Part shown: positions 19,182 through 27,010 of the stretch, piece by piece
Numbering within the stretch: the stretch's first letter is position 1
How the letters are laid out: the number at the start of each line of letters is the position of its first letter
Assembly (NCBI GenBank): GCA_964613215.1
Contig: CAZTHK010000002.1
Coordinates: 124,001-188,000 of the forward strand
DNA length: 64,000 bases
Direction: 5' to 3'
From: CAZTHK01 sp964613215
Lineage (GTDB): Bacteria; Krumholzibacteriota; Krumholzibacteriia; Krumholzibacteriales; CAZTHK01
Translations under genes and position numbers: made by a program
Notes under the pieces: generated by a model
Told to the model about the DNA's origin: nothing
Seen by the model: the letters and a program-made list of their open reading frames with translations, nothing else
The model's database searches: none

Positions 19182-20132
19182 TTGAATATCACAATCCAGA
19201 CAGACCCTCCTCGGGATGAATTAGACGATTTCGTGGACTCCTGTGCGGGCTCTACCTTCTTTCATTCTTACGGCTGGATGGACTGTCTGGTAAATTGCTT
19301 CCGGAATTTCGAGCCGCTCTGGATCATTGCCAGGGAAGAAGGGGTTATCCGGAGCCTGATGCCGGTGGTTAAGATTCGCAGGGGACCCTTCAATGAATTG
19401 TGGTCTCTTCCCTTCGGAACTTACGGGGGGCCGGTGGGTGGGGAAGCACCCCTGCGGCTAATGATTCTGGATAAATTCATGGGTATGTCAAGGTCCTGGA
19501 AGTGTGTGCGGGCGGGTGCGGATATTTTCAATGCCGGGTTTGTTGATTTCCTGCCCCCCCATTTTGGCGGGGGGACCGAAGAATGCAGAATGGTGGACCT
19601 GGAGGGCGGTTTCGACAGATTCTGGAGCGACCGGATAAGCAGGAAAAGAAGGCAGATTTGTAACAGGGCGGACAGGAAGGGGATCACTGTTAAACCCCTG
19701 GATACTCTTTCGGAATTGAAGAAGCTGTATTCGCTCTACCAGGATAATTCTTCCGCCTGGGGGGGCGTTCATCCATATCCCTTCAGTTTATTCCGGGAAC
19801 TTTTCAGAAGAAGGGGGAGAAGTGTTGTCATTCTGGGAGCATATCTGAAGGGAGGATTGCTGGGAGGTCACATAGACATGTACCAGGGTGTGATGGGTCA
19901 GGCCTGGCAGGCCGGAATGTCCCGGCAGGCTAACCAGTACGGAGCAGGACCGTTGCTTATCAGAGAGGCGGTGCGGGAAGCCTGTAACAGAGGGATGAAA
20001 TTATTCAATCTGGGAAGCAGTGGAGGCCGGGAGGGGATAATATTTTTCAAGGAATCGATGGGGGGATGGGAATGTAACTATCCTGTGATTAGAGAAGATA
20101 AGAGATGGTGGAGATGGATAATCAGGAGGTAA
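19182..20132 (+). CDS. FemAB-like GNAT acyl/aminoacyltransferase
   Basis: 316 aa. The N-terminal half begins with FFHSYGWMDCLVNCFRNFEPLWI, and the C-terminal half holds the GNAT-like core (VILGAYLKGGLLGGHIDMYQG, YGAGPLLIREAV, FNLGSSGGREGI--FKESMGG) seen in FemAB-related proteins of exopolysaccharide loci. These transfer amino acids or acyl groups from tRNA or CoA thioesters to surface polymers; the donor is not clear here. TTG 19182 is the first start in frame after a 30-base gap; the GGAG is 12 bases away, so initiation looks weak. It overlaps the flippase gene by 28 bases. Confidence 0.75.
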   Translation: MNITIQTDPPRDELDDFVDSCAGSTFFHSYGWMDCLVNCFRNFEPLWIIAREEGVIRSLMPVVKIRRGPFNELWSLPFGTYGGPVGGEAPLRLMILDKFMGMSRSWKCVRAGADIFNAGFVDFLPPHFGGGTEECRMVDLEGGFDRFWSDRISRKRRQICNRADRKGITVKPLDTLSELKKLYSLYQDNSSAWGGVHPYPFSLFRELFRRRGRSVVILGAYLKGGLLGGHIDMYQGVMGQAWQAGMSRQANQYGAGPLLIREAVREACNRGMKLFNLGSSGGREGIIFFKESMGGWECNYPVIREDKRWWRWIIRR

Positions 20133-21661
20133 ACGGAGGCGGCTCCAGGATAGCCGAAAACACCATCTTCCTGGCCCTGAGTAATGCCGGCAGCCTGATC
20201 TTTACCCTGATACAGCTGGCAATTCTCAGCCGGTTTCTTCGCAGGGAGGTATTCGGACTGTTTGTAGCCCTCCGTGGTTTTTCGCTGCTGCTGGCTACTG
20301 TAGCCCTGCTGGGACTCCGGCAGGTTCTGATCAGGTATTTCCCCTCCTGTCAGCAGAGATCTCAAAGGAACAAAGCGGTGGGATTGTTTCTATTCTCCAC
20401 CCTGGTGGTTCTGGCTGCCGGGGCGGCCATTTACGCCACCGGGGGATGGTGGGAGAGCCTGATTCCGGGTAAAGTCTCATCCTATGGCCTGGAGGGGGAA
20501 CTTCTCTATTGGGTCATTCTGGCCAGTATAGCCCTGGGGTTGAAGATGCTTCTGTACGGAGGATTCAACGGACTAAGGGTGATGAGGTTTCAGATGATCT
20601 TTGAGTTGGTATATCTGGCTGCTCTCACCACTTTTATTGTTTACTCCAGGGAGAGTCTCTCGGTGCTCTATCTGTTCAAGGCCATATTTATACTCAGTGC
20701 ATTGGTTTTCATATCCGGCATCCCCGTACTGATCTGTCAGATAATGAAACATATCCCTTCCCGGATTACCCGGAGGGTGGAGGGGGTGGAACTCCCTCCC
20801 CTGTTTTCCTACTGGATGGGTGCCCTCACCATGAGCCTGGTGGCCCTGGCCTTCACCGATGTGGACAGGTTTGTGATGTCTTCACTTCTTCCCCTCACCG
20901 CGGTGTCTCTTTTCCATGTGGCATCCCGGATTAACAGCCTGCTGAAGAGGTTCCTGGCTATCCCGGTAGTGGCTGCCCAGCCCGAGATAACCAGGGTTTA
21001 CGAGGAGGGCAGGTGGGATAAAATCTCCGTCAGGATAGGCCTGTTTACCAAGCTGATTTTACTGATTTCACTTTCCGCCATCGGTATAACAGCTGTAATA
21101 GGCAGGGATGTCATCCATATCATATCCGGGCCCGAGTATTCCGGTGCCTACCTGGTGATGCTAATTCTGTTGCTGACTGTTCCCCTGGCTGCAATCAGCG
21201 CTCCCCTTATTGCAGCCATGAGGGGGCTTAACCATATCAAATGGGCGGTGCTGTGTGATTTCATATGGATGGCCTGCTATTTCGGCACCTTTGCATTCTT
21301 TGTCTCCTGGTGGGGAATCAGCGGAATGGCTGTGGCTCAGGTGGTGGCTTCCCTGGGTCAGCTGGCCCTGGCGGTATATGTTGCCAGGAGAGAAAGATTC
21401 TATGGAAGTTTCAGCGAAGGAGTGGCAAAGTTTCTTTTCTGCCTGGTTCCTGTAGTGGGGGCGGGGATATTTGTGGCCAGCCTGTGGAGGGTATGGGGTT
21501 CCCTGATGGTAGTGGTGGTTTCTCCCTTCGTCCTGAAGATGTTATTATCCAGTCTGAATGTATTTGAGCCGGGCGAGAAGAGAAAGATTATCGAGCTTGT
21601 CCCGGTTGCTTTGCCCAGGAGATTGGTCTGCTGGTTTATTTCTGCGAAAGGATTATGTTGA
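20105..21661 (+). CDS. Wzx-like oligosaccharide flippase (MOP superfamily)
   Basis: 518 aa with about twelve to fourteen hydrophobic segments and the early motif AENTIFLALSNAGSLIFTLIQLAILSR-like, as in polysaccharide-biosynthesis/MATE-type exporters. FTDVDRFVMSSLLPLTAVSLFHVA contains the conserved mid-protein Asp-Arg-Phe segment of Wzx proteins. It would flip undecaprenyl-linked oligosaccharides across the inner membrane. Two in-frame ATGs (20105 and 20114) are possible. No Wzy polymerase is recognisable beside it, so the exported unit may be a finished glycan or be passed to the GT-C proteins. Confidence 0.85.
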   Translation: MVEMDNQEVNGGGSRIAENTIFLALSNAGSLIFTLIQLAILSRFLRREVFGLFVALRGFSLLLATVALLGLRQVLIRYFPSCQQRSQRNKAVGLFLFSTLVVLAAGAAIYATGGWWESLIPGKVSSYGLEGELLYWVILASIALGLKMLLYGGFNGLRVMRFQMIFELVYLAALTTFIVYSRESLSVLYLFKAIFILSALVFISGIPVLICQIMKHIPSRITRRVEGVELPPLFSYWMGALTMSLVALAFTDVDRFVMSSLLPLTAVSLFHVASRINSLLKRFLAIPVVAAQPEITRVYEEGRWDKISVRIGLFTKLILLISLSAIGITAVIGRDVIHIISGPEYSGAYLVMLILLLTVPLAAISAPLIAAMRGLNHIKWAVLCDFIWMACYFGTFAFFVSWWGISGMAVAQVVASLGQLALAVYVARRERFYGSFSEGVAKFLFCLVPVVGAGIFVASLWRVWGSLMVVVVSPFVLKMLLSSLNVFEPGEKRKIIELVPVALPRRLVCWFISAKGLC

Positions 21662-22944
21662 AAGGGTCCCTCCTGATGATGATAAACTTTTTCCCCCCTT
21701 CAGCCGGGGGAGGGGTATACCGCCCCCTTTCTTTTGTGAAGCATCTATCCCGGTGGGGGTGGAAGATAACCGTGGTTACTCCCGAGGCGGGAGAGTTCTG
21801 GATCACCGATCCGGAACTGGTAAATGAGATCCCCTCCGGTGTAAGAGTAGTTCGCACTACCTCCCTGTCCGGATTCCGGCTTCTGAATATGTTAACCGGA
21901 GGTAACAGGGGGGGGCAGAGCAGAAGATCATCGGGACGATTTGGATTGCTCAGAAGCCTTGGTGAGCTTTTTCTTCTTCCCGATACCTACGTGGGGTGGG
22001 TGCCATTTGCCAGGAGAGCCGGTTCCAATATATGCCGCACCGGAAATTTCGACCTGATCTATTCCACCAGTCCTCCCGACAGCACTCACCTGGCAGCCGG
22101 ATGGTTGTCCCGGAAGTATTCCCTTCCCTGGGTGGCTGATTTCAGGGATCCCTGGATATCACTGTATCTGAGGAATTCTCCCACCCCCCTCCACCGGTCT
22201 ATTCACAGAAGAATGGAGAGGAGTATTAGCCGGGCCGATGTGGTACTGGTAACAACAGACTGGCATAAGGAGGTTCTGGAAGAACGATACCCTCACAGCC
22301 GGGTGGTTAAGATAGCCAATGGATATATCCAGGAGGACTTTGCCGGAATTGATTGCCGGCCCTCCCGGGAAGAGATGTTCCATATCACTCACTGCGGGAT
22401 GCTCACCCTGGGAAGGTCTTCAGCCCCCATACTGAAGGGCCTGTCCCTGCTGGCGGAGAGGCATCCCGGTCTGATAGACAGGATAAGGGTCAGGTTTATC
22501 GGCCCCCGTGAGAGTGGAAACGAGCAGTGGGTGGAACATTTCGGGCTGGAGAGAATGGTGGAATTTGTGGATAACCTTCCCCACAGCAAATGTGTGGAGA
22601 TGGAGGCAGAAAGCCATGTGCTACTTCTGATAAAGCATGACGATCCCAGATACAGGGGCCTGGTTCCGGGCAAGCTGTTTGAATATATCGGTGCCGGGCG
22701 TCCCATTCTGGCGGTGGTTCCGGAGGGAGAGGCTGGGAATATAGTGGAACGGCTCAACCGGGGAGAGGTTGCCGGAATCTCTGATCCGGAGGATATAGCT
22801 GCTAAGATATTCAAGATGTACAGCCTGTTCAGTGAAGGTGAACTGGACTCCCGGTATTCACTGGAACAGGTTCCCTCATTTACCAGAAGGGCCGGAGCGG
22901 AGAAGCTCCAGCGGGTCCTGAAGTCTGTTATGGAGGAGAAATGA
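21655..22944 (+). CDS. GT4-family glycosyltransferase
   Basis: 429 aa. Starts with MMINFFPPSAGGGVYRPLSFVKHLS, a GT4 acceptor loop typical of WcaI/WbuB-like enzymes; STSPPDSTHLAAGWLSRK and WVADFRDPW are characteristic of this subgroup. The donor domain shows FIGPRESGNEQW and PGKLFEYIGAGRPILAVVPEG, where the Glu of KLFEYI sits in the nucleotide-sugar site. It overlaps the flippase by 7 bases and the next gene by 4 (ATGA). It likely adds a sugar to the lipid-linked unit; specificity unknown. Confidence 0.87.
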   Translation: MLKGSLLMMINFFPPSAGGGVYRPLSFVKHLSRWGWKITVVTPEAGEFWITDPELVNEIPSGVRVVRTTSLSGFRLLNMLTGGNRGGQSRRSSGRFGLLRSLGELFLLPDTYVGWVPFARRAGSNICRTGNFDLIYSTSPPDSTHLAAGWLSRKYSLPWVADFRDPWISLYLRNSPTPLHRSIHRRMERSISRADVVLVTTDWHKEVLEERYPHSRVVKIANGYIQEDFAGIDCRPSREEMFHITHCGMLTLGRSSAPILKGLSLLAERHPGLIDRIRVRFIGPRESGNEQWVEHFGLERMVEFVDNLPHSKCVEMEAESHVLLLIKHDDPRYRGLVPGKLFEYIGAGRPILAVVPEGEAGNIVERLNRGEVAGISDPEDIAAKIFKMYSLFSEGELDSRYSLEQVPSFTRRAGAEKLQRVLKSVMEEK

Positions 22945-24554
22945 AGGGGAGGGATCTGTTATATCTGATCATACCGGTGATATTGTTCATGCTGTTAATA
23001 TTGCAGCTGAACTGGCCCATGGTGGATGACACCTATATTCATCTCCAGTACGCCCGCAATCTGGCAGAGGAATTCGAACTTTCCTTCAACCGGGGAGACC
23101 CTTCCTATGGTGCCACCAGTCCGTTGTGGGTATTTATTCTGTCGGTGGTTCACCTTGCGGGAGGTGACATGGTAGTGTGGTGCAGGGTGTTTTCCTGTCT
23201 TTTCGGGCTGCTCTCGGTGGGGCTGGTTTATATTATTGCCCTTCATCTGAGCAGCAGGAGATGGGTGGGGATGCTGGCTGCTATCATTGCCGCCTCGGAA
23301 GCCTGGCTGGTCAGGTGGAGTGCAGTGGGGATGGAGACTTCCCTGACAGTGTTTATGGTACTTATGGTCTTATGGGGATGGGGGAATATCCGGAAGGGAG
23401 GGAGGGGCTCTGTTCTGTTCGGGCTGCTACTCTTTCTTGCTTTCGTTGCCAGGCCGGAACTCCTTATGCTCTTCCCCCTGGCGGTGTTAACCTCTCTGAT
23501 CAACCGGAGTTACGGAGGATTCCGGAGAAGCGCCTGCTGGCTGATGGTCTTCATTCCACTGCTGGCGGGATGGTTCTGGTTAATCAGATGGCATACCGGA
23601 AATTTTCTTCCCCTTACCGCCGGCGCCAAACAGGGGGCTCCGGTATTGACCCCGGATGTGTTCAGAAAGACTGTCATTCCCCTCAAAATCCTTGCATCTA
23701 CGGCGGCGCTTCCCTGGCTGTTCACTGCAGCGGGGCTTATCCGGGGAGTGGGAAGGGACTTTTCAGCCACCCGGTTTTTCCTCTCCTCCCGGACAGAAGA
23801 TAAATACCGGCCGGTGGTTATACTTGCTCTTCTGTGGATAATATCATTGCCAGTCCTGTATGTGCTGTTTGATTTCCAGATTATTTCCCGCTATCTTGTG
23901 CCGGTTAATATAGTGGCAGTGGCTCTCGGAACGGTGGCGGTATATCACCTTAATCTGCGTTTAAATATAGCAGCGGCACTGAAGAGATGGATCCCCCTGC
24001 TGATGATGCTACTGGCGGTGACACAGAATGTTATATTTTTGGAGCTGGTGGTAGCGGGGCCCACCCGCCGGTTCTCCCGCGGCCTGGAGGAGGTGCTGGG
24101 GGGGATGGGGAAATGGCTTAACCGTAAAACTCCGCCCGGCACCGTGGTAGCTCTGTGCGATATCGGGGTGGTGGGTTATTACTCCCGGCGTACCATTCTC
24201 GATCTGGGGGGATTGATAAATCCTGTTATAAATGAAATGAGACAGGAGATGGATGTTGAGGAAATAATCAGGGAGGGCCTGTTCCTGCGTTTTGACCCTG
24301 ACTACTTCATCGACCGGAGCGGGGAACCGGCCAGGTTCGCCGGGAAGACGGTAGGGGGGGTCCGTTTCATGGAGGTAATGAGAGGCACCGTATCCGGCCT
24401 CGGTATCAGAAAACCGGGACCGGTGTTTTATGTACTCTACCGGCTGGTACCGGTGGAGAGGGAGGGAGCTGGTGAAGACCGGGCGGTTTCGGGGGTGGGT
24501 ATAATGGAGGGCTCAGTGAGGCTATCCGGCCGGAAGGCCCGGGAACGGCCGTAA
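22941..24554 (+). CDS. GT-C-type polytopic membrane glycosyltransferase
   Basis: 537 aa. Begins with a membrane helix followed by MVDDTYIHLQYARNLAE; the Asp-Asp on the first extracytoplasmic loop is the GT-C catalytic signature, and NRGDPSYGATSPLWVF is the conserved loop continuation found in ArnT/arabinofuranosyltransferase-like proteins. About ten helices follow, then a soluble stretch with LCDIGVVGYYS-R--LDLGGL. It should use a polyprenyl-phosphate sugar as donor outside the cytoplasm. Last gene of the glycan locus; it ends 287 bases before mraZ. Confidence 0.8.
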   Translation: MKGRDLLYLIIPVILFMLLILQLNWPMVDDTYIHLQYARNLAEEFELSFNRGDPSYGATSPLWVFILSVVHLAGGDMVVWCRVFSCLFGLLSVGLVYIIALHLSSRRWVGMLAAIIAASEAWLVRWSAVGMETSLTVFMVLMVLWGWGNIRKGGRGSVLFGLLLFLAFVARPELLMLFPLAVLTSLINRSYGGFRRSACWLMVFIPLLAGWFWLIRWHTGNFLPLTAGAKQGAPVLTPDVFRKTVIPLKILASTAALPWLFTAAGLIRGVGRDFSATRFFLSSRTEDKYRPVVILALLWIISLPVLYVLFDFQIISRYLVPVNIVAVALGTVAVYHLNLRLNIAAALKRWIPLLMMLLAVTQNVIFLELVVAGPTRRFSRGLEEVLGGMGKWLNRKTPPGTVVALCDIGVVGYYSRRTILDLGGLINPVINEMRQEMDVEEIIREGLFLRFDPDYFIDRSGEPARFAGKTVGGVRFMEVMRGTVSGLGIRKPGPVFYVLYRLVPVEREGAGEDRAVSGVGIMEGSVRLSGRKARERP

Positions 24555-24557
24555 GTT

Positions 24558-24589
24558 CCGGCCGGGCACAAAAAGGTGAAGGCGGCCGG
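24558..24589. other. Inverted repeat just after the glycan locus
   Basis: CCGGCCG at 24558-24564 and CGGCCGG at 24583-24589 form a 7-bp GC stem with an 18-base loop four bases after the stop codon. There is no T-tract behind it, so it is not a classical intrinsic terminator, but its place at the end of a long operon fits a transcript-end or processing hairpin. Confidence 0.35.
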
Positions 24590-24745
24590 TGGAAAGGGGA
24601 GTAGAGTCAATTTCGGGCGGTGGGAAGAAAGGGGAGATAATGGCAGATTAGAATAATAAAATAATTTTTGGCCGTTTCCTGTTCGATTCTTGCAATTCCT
24701 TCCATAATAAAAGCTTACACAAATAATAAAATAATATAAATTTAC

Positions 24746-24774
24746 TTGACAGGTGGTAGGAAGTGGGGTAAAGT
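24746..24774 (+). promoter_or_regulatory. Strong sigma70-type promoter of the dcw cluster
   Basis: TTGACA at 24746-24751 and TAAAGT at 24769-24774 with exactly 17 bases between. Upstream lies AT-rich DNA with two copies of AATAATAAAATAAT (24652-24665 and 24722-24735) that could act as an UP element. Transcription would begin near 24781, giving a leader of about 60 bases in front of mraZ. Confidence 0.72.
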
Positions 24775-24808
24775 GGGGCATGTAGTTATTAAAGTGGTAA
24801 AGATTGGG
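24753..24808 (+). promoter_or_regulatory. Putative MraZ operator: five 10-bp-phased GTGG boxes
   Basis: GTGGT 24753, GTGGG 24763 and GTGGG 24773 are spaced exactly 10 bases apart; a second group, GTGGT 24794 and TTGGG 24804, repeats the same 10-base step. MraZ of E. coli binds TGGGN repeats separated by 5 bases, and Mollicutes MraZ binds AAAGTG-type boxes; both patterns are met here. The first group overlaps the spacer and -10 of the mraZ promoter, so repression by steric block is the simple reading. Confidence 0.75.
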
Positions 24809-24841
24809 CCGCTTTTAAAGCAAAAATACGATTGCTAGATC

Positions 24842-25273
24842 ATGCAAACTTTTATAGGACACTATACCTGTACTGTAGATAATAAGGGCAGAGTGATGAT
24901 TCCGGCTAAATTCCGCAGGATGATTCCCCCTGACAGCGGAGAGATTCTGGTTCTGAGCAAGGCCAAGGATAAGTATCTCAATCTCTATCCCATGGATGGC
25001 TGGAATGAAATTATGAACAAATTGGATGAAAGGCCTGCCGGTCCGGAGAAGAAGGCCCTGGTGAGATACTACAGTGATAAATCTGATACCCTGAGCATGG
25101 ACAAAGCCGGAAGGATAGCTGTTCCGTCCGAATACCTGAAACTGATCGGGAACCCCAAGAAAGTTGTTATCATAGGTGCACTTAAATATATGGAGATATG
25201 GGCGGAGGAGGATTACGGAGAGGTCAGGAAGAAGGCGCAGGAAACTTACCTGGAGAGCGATTGGGAGTATTGA
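24842..25273 (+). CDS. mraZ: Transcriptional regulator MraZ
   Basis: 143 aa with the two SpoVT-AbrB-like halves of MraZ: YTCTVDNKGRVMIPAKFR at the start and DTLSMDKAGRIAVPSEYL in the second half, each carrying the D-x-x-G-R DNA-contact signature. MraZ forms a ring that binds repeats in its own promoter and controls the dcw operon. The ATG at 24842 has no clear Shine-Dalgarno sequence upstream, unlike most genes here. It is the first gene of the division and wall cluster, behind a promoter that contains matching boxes. Confidence 0.96.
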   Translation: MQTFIGHYTCTVDNKGRVMIPAKFRRMIPPDSGEILVLSKAKDKYLNLYPMDGWNEIMNKLDERPAGPEKKALVRYYSDKSDTLSMDKAGRIAVPSEYLKLIGNPKKVVIIGALKYMEIWAEEDYGEVRKKAQETYLESDWEY

Positions 25274-25278
25274 TCAAA

Positions 25279-25656
25279 ATGAAATTATACCGGACAGAGA
25301 AGCACGGTGTGAGTTTATGGAAGCTATCCGGAGTGGTGGGGAGAGAGGACCTGTTCTTTTTTACCCAGTATCTTAAGGATACCTGCAGCAATGGTAAGGG
25401 CTGCCTGATTATAGATTTTGAGAATGTAATGCATGTGGATTACAAGACCTTCAGGATTATCGAGGATTTTTCCCCCGCCAGTGCGTGCATTCTGTTGAGT
25501 GGATTGAGCGACTATCTTCTGGACATCTATGCCTTCGCATCCCCCGGACGGACCAATCCGGTCTATTCCAACTGGAGAGAAGCCCTCTCCTACCTGATCA
25601 TCGAAAAGGGAAAACTGAGATATTCGGTGTACAATCCTTCGGCGGGGAAAAACTGA
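25279..25656 (+). CDS. STAS-like small protein between mraZ and rsmH
   Basis: 125 aa from ATG 25279 (TTG 25270, overlapping the mraZ stop, is also in frame). Secondary-structure pattern and the central block GCLIIDFENVMHVDYKTFRI resemble the STAS fold of anti-sigma-factor antagonists, where a beta-strand ending in Asp is followed by Asp-Ser-Ser-Gly; here the loop reads VDYKTF, so the usual phosphorylatable Ser is replaced by Tyr/Lys and Thr only appears two positions later. No such gene belongs to standard dcw clusters. It ends 6 bases before rsmH. Family assignment is by pattern and moderately sure; function is not known. Confidence 0.65.
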   Translation: MKLYRTEKHGVSLWKLSGVVGREDLFFFTQYLKDTCSNGKGCLIIDFENVMHVDYKTFRIIEDFSPASACILLSGLSDYLLDIYAFASPGRTNPVYSNWREALSYLIIEKGKLRYSVYNPSAGKN

Positions 25657-25662
25657 TGAGGG

Positions 25663-26604
25663 ATGACTGTAACAGTGGAACACACTCCGGTAATGGTGGA
25701 GGAAGTATTCAGATTTCTGGTTAACCATCCCCGGGGATTTTACGTGGATGGAACAGCAGGAACTGGCGGGCATATGGAGTATCTGCTGGAGAGGGGCGGG
25801 GAAGAGATAAGCCTCCTGGGGATCGATATCGACCCTGAAGCTATCCGGAGGGCAACTGCCAGGTTGAGCAGGTACGGGCGGAGGGTGGATTTGAGGGTTG
25901 GCAATTTCGCAGATATAGACAGATTTTGCGAGGGACGGCAGGTTTCGGGAATTTTTCTCGATCTTGGCATTTCCTCATTGCAGATCTCAGACCGGGAGCG
26001 TGGTTTCAGTTATATGAGCGACGGAGAGCTGGATATGAGGATGGGTACTCAGGGACGGTCAGTGAGTGAATTTATCGCCGGCGCTGAAGCCGGAGAGATA
26101 GACCGGATTATTTGCAGGTATGGAGAAGAGAGAAAACACCGGGCTATAACCAGGGAAATAGACAGGATGAGACGTTCAGAAACATTTGCCCGGACTTCCC
26201 AGTTGAGGGAAGCGGTAGCCAGGGCGGTACCGGAGAGGAAACTTATCGCCTCCCTGGCCAGAACATTTCAGGCCTTTCGCATATGGGCCAATAACGAGCT
26301 GGAGAATCTTCAGGAGTTTCTGCCCCGGGCGGTCAGGGTTCTACGGGCCGGCGGCAGGATAGTGATAATAAGTTATCATTCCCTGGAAGACAGGATAGTA
26401 AAACAGTTCCTTAAGGGTGAAGAGAAGGGTTGTATCTGTCCTCCGGATTTTCCCCGCTGTGCCTGCGGAAGGCTTCCCACCCTGAAGATATTGGCTCCCA
26501 AACCGGTACGGCCGCCGGAAAGTGAAATAGAGAAAAACGTAAGATCCAGGAGTGCCAAGCTCCGGGCTGCAGAGAGGAATCAAAATGAGTACATTCCCAG
26601 ATAA
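25663..26604 (+). CDS. rsmH: 16S rRNA (cytosine1402-N4)-methyltransferase RsmH
   Basis: 313 aa, the normal RsmH length. EHTPVMVEEV opens the protein as in nearly all members; YVDGTAGTGGHMEYLL is the SAM-binding motif I, LGIDIDPEA motif II, and FLDLGISSLQ--D-ERGFSYMSDGELDMRM the family signature. The end contains PPESEIEKNVRSRSAKLRAAER. It methylates C1402 of 16S rRNA in the P site. The ribosome-binding site is very close to ATG 25663 (GAGGG directly before it), so GTG 25675 is a possible alternative. It overlaps ftsL by 20 bases. Confidence 0.96.
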   Translation: MTVTVEHTPVMVEEVFRFLVNHPRGFYVDGTAGTGGHMEYLLERGGEEISLLGIDIDPEAIRRATARLSRYGRRVDLRVGNFADIDRFCEGRQVSGIFLDLGISSLQISDRERGFSYMSDGELDMRMGTQGRSVSEFIAGAEAGEIDRIICRYGEERKHRAITREIDRMRRSETFARTSQLREAVARAVPERKLIASLARTFQAFRIWANNELENLQEFLPRAVRVLRAGGRIVIISYHSLEDRIVKQFLKGEEKGCICPPDFPRCACGRLPTLKILAPKPVRPPESEIEKNVRSRSAKLRAAERNQNEYIPR

Positions 26605-27010
26605 GTCCTATCCCTTTTCCGGGATAGTAAAGAAGGTGCTGGAAGGAAGAATAAGCCCTCTGAATTTTATGATAATGCTCGGATTTTTCTCCACTCTGAT
26701 TCTCTTCTATATCTCTCTTCACGTTCACTTTCTTTCCATGGCTGCTGATATCAGGGATTGCAGGGAGAGGCTGCTGATGATGAGAGATCAGAATGCCAGA
26801 CTGACCACTCGATACAATGAGATGATTTCTCCCTCCCGTATTATTCCGGCTGCCAGGCAGCTTGGGCTGAAGGCGGGAAAGCATGGAGAGATTATCAGAT
26901 TTGCCTTGTATGGGGGTAAGGAAGGGGATGATGACAATTCAAGCCGGTCTTATGCTTCCATAGCTCCTGCCGACAGTCTCGGGAATTTTAAATCGCCGGG
27001 GGTAAAATGA
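26585..27010 (+). CDS. ftsL: FtsL-like cell division protein
   Basis: 141 aa. A short basic cytoplasmic start is followed by one membrane helix (FMIMLGFFSTLILFYISLHV, about residues 28-47), then a coiled-coil-like segment (ADIRDCRERLLMMRDQNARLTTRYNEM) and SPSRIIPAARQLGLK, the FtsL layout and its usual downstream motif. FtsL pairs with FtsB/DivIC and FtsQ and activates FtsWI. ATG 26585 with AGAGGAA upstream is preferred; an upstream start at 26552 lies inside rsmH. Its stop overlaps the next ATG (ATGA). Assignment rests on topology and position because FtsL sequence is poorly conserved. Confidence 0.82.
   Translation: MSTFPDKSYPFSGIVKKVLEGRISPLNFMIMLGFFSTLILFYISLHVHFLSMAADIRDCRERLLMMRDQNARLTTRYNEMISPSRIIPAARQLGLKAGKHGEIIRFALYGGKEGDDDNSSRSYASIAPADSLGNFKSPGVK

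Noticed and set aside
24558..24589. Intrinsic terminator after the glycan locus
   Set aside because: The stem is good but there is no T-tract; kept only as an inverted repeat.
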